Assembly (NCBI GenBank): GCA_947626075.1
Contig: CANQQW010000007.1
Span: 1 to 43,860 of the forward strand
Direction of reading: 5' to 3'
Source of the DNA: an uncultured Clostridia bacterium
GTDB lineage: Bacteria; Bacillota; Clostridia; UBA1381
Length of the DNA: 43,860 nucleotides
The notes under the pieces were generated by a model. That model did no database searches. It saw only the letters and a list, made by a program, of their open reading frames with translations, and was not told the DNA's origin. The position numbers were made by a program, and so were the translations under genes. This document shows, piece by piece, positions 26,629-34,201 of this stretch (its first letter is position 1; the number at the start of each line of letters is the position of its first letter).

Positions 26629-28938
26629 TTATCTTAAAGCGTTCCTAAGCACCGTGTCCATACTGCTTACGGGTATGAAATTCAGCTTGTCGCGTATCTC
26701 ACGCGGCACGTCGTCAATATCGGGTTTGTTTTCCTCCGGTATTATTATATCGGTTATACCCGCGCGGTATGCCGCGAGCGACTTCTCTTTAAGTCCGCCT
26801 ATAGGCAGAACGCGTCCGCGAAGAGTAATCTCACCCGTCATGGCTATATCGTTTCTTACCGGGCTTTCGGTGAGCGCAGACACAACCGCGGTCGCCATTG
26901 TGATACCTGCCGATGGTCCGTCCTTTGGTACAGCGCCCTCGGGTACGTGTATATGTATATCTTTTGTTTTATGAAATGTCTCGCTTATGCCAAGCGTTTT
27001 AGAGTTGGCGCGTATATAGCTTATTGCCGCGCTCGCGCTCTCTTTCATCACGTCGCCGAGCTTACCGGTAAGTTCTACCTTGCCGCTGCCCGGCATTACA
27101 CTTACCTCTACCGACAGCGTTTCTCCGCCCACAGACGTCCACGCCAGTCCGCGCGCAACGCCCACCTCGTCATGCTCGTTCATCGCGTCAAAGTGAAAAC
27201 GCTCCTTGCCTAAGTATTCTTCGAGGTTTTTTACGGTTATTCTTACCGACTTTTTATTTGTTTCAAGAAGCTGTTTCGCAGCTTTTCGGCATATCTTTCC
27301 TATGCTCTGCTCCAGCTTTCTCACGCCCGCCTCGCGCGTATAACAGTCGATTATGCGTTTAAGCGCGGCGTCGGTTATGTTTATCTGTGTCTCCTCGAGA
27401 CCGTTATTCTTTACCGCCTTTTTTACGAGGTAATCCTTGGCTATATGAAATTTTTCGCTGCTCGTATATCCCGAAAGCTTTATTACCTCCATACGGTCGA
27501 GCAAGGGTCTTGATACAGTATCAAGAGTATTGGCGGTCGTTATAAACAACACCTTAGACAAATCGAACGGTACTTCTATGTAGTGGTCGCGGAAAGCGGC
27601 GTTTTGCTCGCAGTCAAGCACCTCCAAAAGCGCCGCCGACGGGTCGCCCTTATAGTCCGCGCCCATTTTGTCAATCTCGTCAAGCAGTATAAGCGGATTT
27701 TTTGTCTTGGCTTCTTTCATCGCCGCCATTATTCTGCCTTCCATTGCGCCGATGTACGTCTTTCTGTGACCGCGTATGTCGCTTTCGTCGTGTATACCGC
27801 CGAGCGAAATCCTTACGTACTTTCTTCCGAGCGCACGCGCGACAGATTTCGCAATCGACGTCTTTCCGACGCCCGGAGGTCCGACAAGACAGAGTATCGC
27901 GCTGCTTTTGCCGTTTGTAAGACGGCGTACCGCAAGGTATTCCAATATCCGTTCCTTTACTTTTTCAAGACCGTAGTGGTCCTCCTCCAAAATACTCTCC
28001 GCTTTCTTTATGTCAAAGTCTTCTTTCGTGCTCTTATTCCACGGCAGGTCGAGCACGGCATCAAGGTAATTGCGTATAACCGCGCTTTCCGAGGAACTTG
28101 CCGGCATCTTTGAGAAACGGTCCGCTTCCTTTAAAAGCTTTTCCTTTGTCTCTCTCGGAGCTTTGAGTCCGTTTATTCTTTTCGTGTACTCCTCGGTTTC
28201 CTCTCTCACTCCGTCGCCGTCGCCCAATTCCTCCTGTATTACGTGCAGCTGTTCACGCAGATAGTACTCGCGTTGGTTTTTGTCTATACGCTCCTTTACT
28301 TTCTGCGCTATCTGACGTTCGATACGCAGCACCTCAAGTTGATTTTGTATGAAAATGATAAGCTGTTCTACTCTTTTGTATACCTCGATTTCGTCAAGCA
28401 GCCTCTGCTTGCTCTTTACGTCAAGCTCCACATCGGCGGCTATTGTGTCGCACAGCTCGCCCAAATCGTACACCGACATTACGTGCATGAAATTATCGGC
28501 TGTAAGCTTCGGGTTCTGTGAAAAGTATTCCTCGTATGACTTTCTCAGTCTTTTCGCGTACGCTTCTTTCATAAGCGCGTTGCCGTCGTAGGCATCGTCG
28601 CACTCGATAACTCCGGCGCGCAGATAGTCCTTGTCCTCGCGGCACTCCGCGATTACCGCGCGCTTTATTCCGCGCACAATAACGCGCGTAACGCCGCCCG
28701 GCATACGCATTACTTGCTTTATAACCGCTATTGTGCCTATTTCGTACAAATCTTTAAACAACGGTTTTTCCGTATTCATGTCCTTTTGCGCGGCGAGAAG
28801 CACCGTCGAGTTCTCGGCAGCCGCAGCTTCGAGCGCCTTTACGGACATATCGCGTCCTGCGTCAAAATTCAGCGTCATATGCGGGAAAAGTACCATTCCG
28901 CGCATAGGTACGACAGGTATATATATAATTTCTTCCAA
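26629..28938 (-). CDS. lon: ATP-dependent protease Lon (LonA)
   Basis: Cytosolic AAA+ protease. 769 aa: N-terminal substrate-binding domain (about 1-300), Walker A GPPGVGKT (353-360), Walker B ILLDEID, and a C-terminal Ser-Lys protease with Ser676 (PKDGPSAG) and Lys719 (GGLKEK). All catalytic elements are intact. The start is TTG at 28938, eight bases after GGGGTG. It has its own SigA promoter, whose -35 overlaps the stop of the LonB-like gene and whose start site sits in a perfect inverted repeat. Confidence 0.96.
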   Translation of the reverse strand: MEEIIYIPVVPMRGMVLFPHMTLNFDAGRDMSVKALEAAAAENSTVLLAAQKDMNTEKPLFKDLYEIGTIAVIKQVMRMPGGVTRVIVRGIKRAVIAECREDKDYLRAGVIECDDAYDGNALMKEAYAKRLRKSYEEYFSQNPKLTADNFMHVMSVYDLGELCDTIAADVELDVKSKQRLLDEIEVYKRVEQLIIFIQNQLEVLRIERQIAQKVKERIDKNQREYYLREQLHVIQEELGDGDGVREETEEYTKRINGLKAPRETKEKLLKEADRFSKMPASSSESAVIRNYLDAVLDLPWNKSTKEDFDIKKAESILEEDHYGLEKVKERILEYLAVRRLTNGKSSAILCLVGPPGVGKTSIAKSVARALGRKYVRISLGGIHDESDIRGHRKTYIGAMEGRIMAAMKEAKTKNPLILLDEIDKMGADYKGDPSAALLEVLDCEQNAAFRDHYIEVPFDLSKVLFITTANTLDTVSRPLLDRMEVIKLSGYTSSEKFHIAKDYLVKKAVKNNGLEETQINITDAALKRIIDCYTREAGVRKLEQSIGKICRKAAKQLLETNKKSVRITVKNLEEYLGKERFHFDAMNEHDEVGVARGLAWTSVGGETLSVEVSVMPGSGKVELTGKLGDVMKESASAAISYIRANSKTLGISETFHKTKDIHIHVPEGAVPKDGPSAGITMATAVVSALTESPVRNDIAMTGEITLRGRVLPIGGLKEKSLAAYRAGITDIIIPEENKPDIDDVPREIRDKLNFIPVSSMDTVLRNALR

Positions 28939-28956
28939 AACGGTTTCACCCCTAAA

Positions 28957-29002
28957 ATAATAGTAACATTACTATTATATAATCTTTTTATCCATTTTTC
29001 AA
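28957..29002 (-). promoter_or_regulatory. lon promoter with a perfect 10-bp inverted repeat centred on the start site
   Basis: Minus strand: TTGAAA (28997-29002), 17 bases, perfect TATAAT (28974-28979). A dyad, ATAATAGTAA and TTACTATTAT separated by 2 bases (28957-28978), overlaps the -10 box and is centred about where transcription should begin. A repressor bound there would block initiation. It does not match CIRCE (HrcA) or the direct-repeat CtsR site. The regulator is not identified. Confidence 0.75.
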
Positions 29003-30084
29003 CTGTTTTTTTCTTTTGGCTTTATAACGGATATATCTATTATCTTTTCTTTGCCGTCAAAATACATTCCGTTTGTGTACCTGCATGCTCCGAGCGTCCA
29101 TGCCGCGTCGTCCGCGCTTACGCGCCGTCTGCCGTCAAGAAGCACGGTATTTTTTGCCATTTGAAGAAGCTTTACCGCGTCGCGTCCGCTTTTCGCGTAG
29201 CGCGACAGTATGTTTACCGCGCCGTCGTCTATAAATATATTCAGTTTTTCGGCTGTTTTGCGTATTATTTTTTCAATATTTTCACGCGTGAGGGGGCTGA
29301 AATATATCTCGACGCACCGTGAGCGTATCGCCTCGGGTATTTCCTCGGGCTTGCGCGTCGTCGCACCTATAAGGCGGAAGTCGGCGGGTATGCCGTTTTT
29401 GAATATGTCGTGAATGTATTCGGGGATATTTTTGTTCGCGCTGCTGTAGTACGCGCTTTCAAACATTACGCGTCTGTCCTCAAGTACTTTGAGCAGTTTG
29501 TTTATCTGACACGCGGGCAGCTCGCCTATTTCGTCGATAAAAAGTACGCCGCCATGCGCCTTGGATACAGCGCCCTCCTTTGGCTGCGGTACGCCCGCCT
29601 GACCGTACGCGCCCGCGCCCTGGTATATCGGGTCGTGTACGGAGCCTATGAGTGGATCGGCAATCGAGCGTTCGTCGTAGCGCATAATCGTTGCGTCGGC
29701 TTCGATAAATTTCGCGTCGGGTTTAAACGGCGTTCCGTCGCTCTTTTTCGCGTACTCCAACGCGAGCCTTGCCGCCGCAGTTTTGCCCACTCCCGGAGGT
29801 CCGTATATCAGCACGTGCTGAGGGTCGGAGCCGCACAGTGCCGCGCGCAGAGCGCGTATGCCATCGTCCTGTCCCACTATCTCGTCAATCTTTTGCGGAC
29901 GCGCCGTTTCGGTCATCGGTTCCGTGAGGGATATTCGCCGCATCGCGCAAAGGTGCTCCCATTCTTTCTTTGAATTTTCCTCAAACGCGCGCGTGTCCGT
30001 TTTTTCGCCGCGCAGCTTCGCGAGGAAGTACATGCCTATAATCAGCGTGAAAAACAGCTGTGTCACCATTATCGCTCCGCCCAT
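28999..30084 (-). CDS. LonB-like membrane-anchored AAA+ ATPase without a protease domain
   Basis: 361 aa. A membrane helix at about 5-24 is followed by a LonB-type AAA+ module: GQDDGIRAL, Walker A GPPGVGKT (95-102), Walker B VLFIDE (180-185), sensor and arginine residues in PEAIRSRCVEI, and a helical lid. LonB proteases of Bacillus are about 550 aa, with a Ser-Lys protease domain after GRYT; here the chain ends 26 residues past CRYT, and no protease sequence follows in any frame before lon. The ATG at 30084 has GAAAGGAGTG upstream; the frame is open to 30123. It may be a lone unfoldase or adaptor, or a decayed lonB. Confidence 0.85.
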   Translation of the reverse strand: MGGAIMVTQLFFTLIIGMYFLAKLRGEKTDTRAFEENSKKEWEHLCAMRRISLTEPMTETARPQKIDEIVGQDDGIRALRAALCGSDPQHVLIYGPPGVGKTAAARLALEYAKKSDGTPFKPDAKFIEADATIMRYDERSIADPLIGSVHDPIYQGAGAYGQAGVPQPKEGAVSKAHGGVLFIDEIGELPACQINKLLKVLEDRRVMFESAYYSSANKNIPEYIHDIFKNGIPADFRLIGATTRKPEEIPEAIRSRCVEIYFSPLTRENIEKIIRKTAEKLNIFIDDGAVNILSRYAKSGRDAVKLLQMAKNTVLLDGRRRVSADDAAWTLGACRYTNGMYFDGKEKIIDISVIKPKEKNS

Positions 30085-30154
30085 AATTTCACTCCTTTCA
30101 CTCAATAATTTTATTTTTTTCAAAGATGTGTGTATTATTCAGAAAATTTATGTC

Positions 30155-30183
30155 TTTACAAGCTCAGGGATTTATGGTATATT
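30155..30183 (+). promoter_or_regulatory. SigA promoter of the first structured RNA
   Basis: TTTACA (30155-30160), 17 bases, TATATT (30178-30183). The predicted start near 30187-30190 coincides with the 5' end of the long closing stem of the RNA. The second RNA has the same -35 and spacing. Confidence 0.8.
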
Positions 30184-30186
30184 ATA

Positions 30187-30400
30187 GTTGCTACAAATTC
30201 TTATCATTAATAAATATTGTGCTTCCTTTTGTGCATAATACTTTTCGTGGGTTTGCGCTTGTTAAAAAGCGCACGCTTTGATTGTTATTCCTGCGAGTGG
30301 TATTATTGCGGCACAAGTGAATAAAGATAAGAATGCGTAGCAACATTTTAAATCAAAGCTGCGTTTTATGCGTAGCTTTGAAAAAGGCTACGCATTTTTT
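30187..30400 (+). ncRNA. Structured RNA 1: long closing stem plus bistable terminator module
   Basis: Closing stem: GTTGCTAC and ATTCTTATC (30187-30205) pair with GATAAGAAT and GTAGCAAC (30326-30344), 17 pairs around a 2x2 loop. Inside, TTGTGC-ATAATAC (30229-30241) pairs with GTATTAT and GCACAA (30300-30316), and GCGCTT/AAGCGC forms a hairpin. At the 3' end ATGCGTAGC (30368-30376) and GCTACGCAT (30387-30395) plus T-run make a terminator. An alternative helix TCAAAGCT/AGCTTTGA (30353-30360 with 30374-30381) uses the same AGC. No ORF or adjacent downstream gene. Length and closing stem recall 6S RNA, but I do not recognise a family. Confidence 0.72.
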
Positions 30401-30415
30401 AATGCGGCAGCGAGG

Positions 30416-30479
30416 CGGGCGACCGTGAAGGTCGCCCCTACGGTGGAGGAGGCAGCGGGCGGCCAATGACCGCCCCTAC
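30416..30479. repeat. Two dispersed palindromic repeats of the GGGCG family in tandem
   Basis: GGGCGACC/GGTCGCCC (30417-30424 and 30430-30437) with CTACG flank, then GGGCGG/CCGCCC (30457-30462 and 30470-30475) with a CTAC flank. The first is nearly identical to the copy at 4972-4998. They separate the two structured RNAs. Confidence 0.78.
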
Positions 30480-30519
30480 TCAGCGCCTTTTTGATGGTTA
30501 AAAAAACTTTTCCAAAATG

Positions 30520-30548
30520 TTTACAACCTTCAAAAAGTATGATATAAT
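30520..30548 (+). promoter_or_regulatory. SigA promoter of the second structured RNA
   Basis: TTTACA (30520-30525), 17 bases, perfect TATAAT (30543-30548). The predicted start near 30554 coincides with the 5' strand of the closing stem. No other promoter is seen before the LRR gene at 30806, so it probably also drives that gene. Confidence 0.85.
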
Positions 30549-30553
30549 TTTTC

Positions 30554-30773
30554 TACCACATATTTTTTTGAATACAATTTAATATATTTCAAAGATATTC
30601 TTATTTTAAGAATGTTCTTTTGAGGTTCCAAATAAAAGTTTGTAATGGCTAAAAATGCAGGCTTTATATCGGAATACTTTTATTTGGAATATCCGTATTC
30701 AAAAAATGTGTGGTAACATTAAATCTAAGCCGCGTTTTTGTGCGTGGCTCGGATTTGTGCCACGCATTTTTTA
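30554..30773 (+). ncRNA. Structured RNA 2: three-way-junction leader with bistable terminator, upstream of the LRR gene
   Basis: Closing stem of about 21 pairs with one bulge: 30554-30575 with 30695-30715. Inside are a hairpin at about 30587-30625 and a perfect 14-bp stem TTCCAAATAAAAGT/ACTTTTATTTGGAA (30626-30639 with 30676-30689) capped by a 36-base loop. The 3' module (30716-30773) is homologous to that of RNA 1. TGCGTGGC/GCCACGCA (30741-30748 with 30759-30766) plus six Ts is a terminator; AATCTAAGCC/GGCTCGGATT (30722-30731 with 30746-30755) is the mutually exclusive alternative. The LRR gene's GGAGG follows about 20 bases after the T-run, so this may be an attenuator for it. No T-box or known riboswitch core was recognised. 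Confidence 0.72.
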
Positions 30774-30805
30774 ATGCAAAAATTTAATTTCACGGAGGTA
30801 AAGAG

Positions 30806-32608
30806 ATGAAAAGAAAGATGTTAATTTTATTCGCGGTTTTAATTGTTATGTTCGCTGTGCCTGTTATCGCCAACGCGGCAAGCGTGGACGATTTAACGTT
30901 TGACGCAGCAACGGGAACGATTACAGGTTGCAATAGCCGTGCTAAAGGCGAGCTTGTCATTCCTGAAGAAATTGGTGGAGTAAGAGTAACAAGCATTGGC
31001 GAAAATGCATTTTGGGGTTCATCATTGACAAGTGTAAAAATACCTGAAAGTGTAGAAAATATCGGCGGTGCTGCATTTAATAGATGTCAGTCTTTAACAA
31101 ATATCACAATACCACATGGCATAACTAATATAGAAGCATGGACATTTAAAGAATGTTCATCATTAACCAATATTACATTACCACCAAGCTTGACAAACAT
31201 AGGTGGTTGTGCATTTTACGGTTGTGCGGCTTTGTCGAATATCACAATTCCCGATAGTGTGGAAAATATCGGTGTTCGCGCATTTTATGGTTGCAAATCC
31301 TTTACGGATATAACAATTCCCGATAATGTAAAAACCATTGAAGATCACACGTTCGCAGGATGTACGTCCTTAATAAGTGTCAATCTGCCTGACCGCTTAA
31401 CGAATGTCGGCGAAAGTGCGTTTATGGGATGTTCTGCTTTAGATAGATTAAATATACCCGATAGTGTGGAAAATATCGGTGGTCGTGCATTTGCTGATTG
31501 TACATCTTTGACAGCTGTTACAGGGTTAAATAGAATAGAAAACATTGAACCATATACATTTAATGGCTGTATATCATTAACAAATATTATACTTCCCAAC
31601 AGTGTGACAAACATAAAAGAAAATGCATTTGACGGTTGCACGTCACTGACAAATATCACAATACCATTCGGTGTGACAAGTATTCATGATTGGGCATTTC
31701 AAGGTTGCACATCATTAACCGATATTATAATTCCCGACAGTGTGACAAATATTAGCAATTATGCATTTAAAGACTGTAATAGTCTAAATATAAAAGTAAC
31801 AGAAAATAATCCGAGTTACAGTGACATAGACGGAGTCCTTTTTGACAAAGATAAAACAGAAATTATAGCATATACAAAAGATAAGATACATCCGAATTAC
31901 ATAATTCCCGATGATGTGAAGAAGATTGGACCTGCTGCATTTGAATTTTGCAAATTTTTAACAGGTGTTACAATACCCGACAGTGTGACAATTATTGAAG
32001 ACGGCTATGCTTTTGCCTGCTGTTCGTCTTTAACAAATGTTATAATAGGAAATAGTGTTACACATATTGGCGACTACGCGTTTTATGAGTGCTCATCCTT
32101 AATGAATATTATAATTCCTGACAATGTAACTCACATCGGAGATACTGCATTTAATGGTTGTTCATCGCTTACAGGTATAATAATTCCCGACAGTATAAAA
32201 GATATCGGTTGGAGTGCGTTTTATGCTTGTACATCATTAACCGACGTATACTACACCGGCAGTAAAGCTGATTGGGAGAATATTGAAATGGGAGAATATA
32301 ACGATCCTCTTCTCGATGCCACAATTCACTACAATTACATTAAATACGATCCAATCACTCCCGCCGCTCTAACCGTCACACCCTCGGGCAACAGCTATGT
32401 GCTCACAGCCGAAACGGACTACGACGGTGATGCGTATGCGGCGGCGTATGACGCGGATGGCAGACTTTTAAATGTCGTGAGCAAACCGTTTACCGGCGGG
32501 ACGGCGACCGTTACTCCCGACACGACAGGTGCGGCGAAAATTAAATTCTTCGTGTGGACGAACACGCTGCAGCCGGTGACATATACGAAAACAATGGCTC
32601 TGCAGTGA
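30806..32608 (+). CDS. Secreted leucine-rich-repeat (LRR_5, BspA-like) protein
   Basis: 600 aa. Signal peptide at about 1-25 (hydrophobic core ending ANAAS). Residues about 40-505 hold roughly 18-19 LRR_5 repeats of about 23 aa of the form SLTNITIPDSVTNIGDYAF. The C-terminal domain (about 510-600) is strand-rich and ends KFFVWTNTLQPVTYTKTMAL. No SLH repeats, LPXTG motif or membrane anchor follow, so it may be released or held by its C-terminal domain. BspA-like repeats commonly mediate adhesion. GGAGG is at 30794-30798. The coding DNA is clearly more AT-rich than most neighbours, apart from the C-terminal domain. Confidence 0.9.
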   Translation: MKRKMLILFAVLIVMFAVPVIANAASVDDLTFDAATGTITGCNSRAKGELVIPEEIGGVRVTSIGENAFWGSSLTSVKIPESVENIGGAAFNRCQSLTNITIPHGITNIEAWTFKECSSLTNITLPPSLTNIGGCAFYGCAALSNITIPDSVENIGVRAFYGCKSFTDITIPDNVKTIEDHTFAGCTSLISVNLPDRLTNVGESAFMGCSALDRLNIPDSVENIGGRAFADCTSLTAVTGLNRIENIEPYTFNGCISLTNIILPNSVTNIKENAFDGCTSLTNITIPFGVTSIHDWAFQGCTSLTDIIIPDSVTNISNYAFKDCNSLNIKVTENNPSYSDIDGVLFDKDKTEIIAYTKDKIHPNYIIPDDVKKIGPAAFEFCKFLTGVTIPDSVTIIEDGYAFACCSSLTNVIIGNSVTHIGDYAFYECSSLMNIIIPDNVTHIGDTAFNGCSSLTGIIIPDSIKDIGWSAFYACTSLTDVYYTGSKADWENIEMGEYNDPLLDATIHYNYIKYDPITPAALTVTPSGNSYVLTAETDYDGDAYAAAYDADGRLLNVVSKPFTGGTATVTPDTTGAAKIKFFVWTNTLQPVTYTKTMALQ

Positions 32609-32610
32609 TC

Positions 32611-32642
32611 AAAAAAGGCTTGAGATTATCTCAAGCCTTTTT
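32611..32642. terminator. Bidirectional terminator between the LRR gene and the redox-protein gene
   Basis: GGCTTGAGA (32617-32625) and TCTCAAGCC (32629-32637) form a perfect 9-bp stem with a 3-base loop. T-run 32638-32642 on the plus strand and A-run 32611-32616 (T-run on minus) serve both convergent units. Confidence 0.9.
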
Positions 32643-33088
32643 CAGTCTAACAAATATTTCTCGACTATTTTTGCGCAGTCGGTAATGCAGTGTTCGCACG
32701 GGCGCGTTTTATAAAAATGCGCGTCCCTGTCGGACGGCTTCGCGCCGTCGTCTTTCGGTCTGCTTGCGCCCAAAAGGTCGGCGCACGTTATTGAACCGTT
32801 CATTTTCTTAAACTCGTCTGCCAAAAATCTGACGGTCGTGTAGACCTTTGTGCGCGTTTCTATGTCGTTCGCTTCGCCTTTGCTGTATTTCAGTCCCGCG
32901 AGCATAAACATTCCGCTTACAGCGCCGCACGTGAGGCGCATACGTCCCATGCCGCCGCCAAACGGTTCGCTTACGCGCATAGCCGTATTCTCGTCCATAC
33001 CGAACAGGTCGCAGTACGCGCACAATACCGCCTGTGAGCAGTTGCAGCCCGAGTTAAACAGTTCCCTTGCCCTTTGTACTCTGTCCAT
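32642..33088 (-). CDS. C_GCAxxG_C_C family putative redox protein
   Basis: 148 aa. The family's cysteine pattern is clear: CNCSQAVLCAYC (Cys15, 17, 23, 26), CGAVSGM (Cys54), and C-terminal Cys residues in ITCADLLGA and RPCEHCITDCAK. Members are thought to bind a metal or an iron-sulfur cluster and occur widely in anaerobes, often near redox genes; no biochemical function is settled. The ATG at 33088 has AGGAGAG upstream. It is the last gene of the DUF5685-to-pfkA transcription unit. Confidence 0.88.
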   Translation of the reverse strand: MDRVQRARELFNSGCNCSQAVLCAYCDLFGMDENTAMRVSEPFGGGMGRMRLTCGAVSGMFMLAGLKYSKGEANDIETRTKVYTTVRFLADEFKKMNGSITCADLLGASRPKDDGAKPSDRDAHFYKTRPCEHCITDCAKIVEKYLLD

Positions 33089-33111
33089 GTGTTCTCTCCT
33101 ATGCGCGAATA

Positions 33112-34191
33112 TCAGTCGCCGAATGAAATACCTATTTCCTTAGCCGCTTCTATAACATCGCTGTCAGTAGGTACTTTTTTGAGCTTACCCGCCACCTCGC
33201 CGAGCGGTACGGGTACGATTCTTTCGTTTTGCAGCGCGACCATATATCCGTATTGTTCGCTCTTTATAAGCTTCGCCGCAGCCGCGCCGAAACGCGTACA
33301 CAGTACTCTGTCATACGCGCACGGGCTTCCGCCGCGCTGGAAGTGTCCCGGTACGGTCACGCGGATCTCATGCCCCGTAAGGTCTTCAAGCTCCTTAGCG
33401 ATTTTATATGATATCGACGGGTATGGCATCTCGGCGCGCAGCGCCTTAAACTCTTTCTTTTTAAGCTTGGCTTCCTCCTTGGAAATCGCGCCTTCCGCTA
33501 CGGCAAGTATCGAAAAGCGTTTGCCGGCGCTCTCGCGCTTGTCTATTACTTTCGCGACCTCGTTAATGTCGTACGGTATTTCGGGTAGAAGTATAATGTC
33601 CGCGCCGCCCGCGATTCCCGCGTAGAGGTTGAGCCAGCCCACCTTGTGTCCCATTACCTCGACTATGAATATACGCCCGTGCGATGTGGCGGTGGTGTGG
33701 ATACAGTCTATAACCTCCGTCGCTATGTCCACCGCACTTTGGAAGCCGAATGTCATTTCCGTGCCCCATACGTCGTTGTCAATAGTTTTCGGCATGGACA
33801 CGACGTTAAGTCCTTCCTCGCTTAAAAGGTTAGCCGTCTTATGCGTGCCGTTGCCGCCGAGTATTACAAGACAGTCCAAATTCATTTGGCTGTAATGCTC
33901 TTTCATAGCCTGTACCTTGTCAATACTGTTCTCGTCCTCCCTGACGCGCATCATCTTGAACGGCTGGCGCGACGTACCCAAAATTGTGCCGCCGACGGTC
34001 AGTATACCCGAAAAATCCGACTTGCTCATCTTCTTATAGTCGCCGTGGATAAGACCGGCATAGCCGTTCTGTATGCCAAAAATCTCAACGTCGTCAATTT
34101 CCTCATAAAGTCCTTTTGCGACTCCGCGTATCGCCGCGTTCAGTCCCTGGCAGTCGCCGCCGCTTGTGAGAATACCTACTCTTTTCACCAT
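33112..34191 (-). CDS. pfkA: 6-phosphofructokinase with a mixed ATP/PPi-type active site
   Basis: Phosphorylates fructose 6-phosphate. 359 aa from ATG 34191 (GTG starts at 34197 and 34188 are alternatives). LTSGGDCQGLNAAIRG opens the Rossmann fold. Relative to E. coli PfkA, GGDGS is replaced by GGNGT (Asn114, Gly115) and LPGTIDND by MPKTIDND (Lys135, catalytic Asp138). Gly at position 104 is ATP-type, while Lys at 124 is PPi-type; this combination is known from group III ATP-dependent enzymes. Asn in place of the Mg-binding Asp103 is unusual. Phosphoryl donor is therefore uncertain. Confidence 0.93.
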   Translation of the reverse strand: MVKRVGILTSGGDCQGLNAAIRGVAKGLYEEIDDVEIFGIQNGYAGLIHGDYKKMSKSDFSGILTVGGTILGTSRQPFKMMRVREDENSIDKVQAMKEHYSQMNLDCLVILGGNGTHKTANLLSEEGLNVVSMPKTIDNDVWGTEMTFGFQSAVDIATEVIDCIHTTATSHGRIFIVEVMGHKVGWLNLYAGIAGGADIILLPEIPYDINEVAKVIDKRESAGKRFSILAVAEGAISKEEAKLKKKEFKALRAEMPYPSISYKIAKELEDLTGHEIRVTVPGHFQRGGSPCAYDRVLCTRFGAAAAKLIKSEQYGYMVALQNERIVPVPLGEVAGKLKKVPTDSDVIEAAKEIGISFGD

Positions 34192-34201
34192 GTTCACCCT
34201 T

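Noticed and set aside
30085-30150. Promoter for the LonB-like gene
   Set aside because: A minus-strand TTGTAA with TAATAC at 18 bases is possible, but several other AT-rich matches fit as well, so none is annotated.
30554-30773. T-box riboswitch upstream of the LRR gene
   Set aside because: The conserved T-box sequence (AGGGUGGNACCGCG-like) is absent in both units and the downstream gene is not an aminoacyl-tRNA or amino-acid gene.
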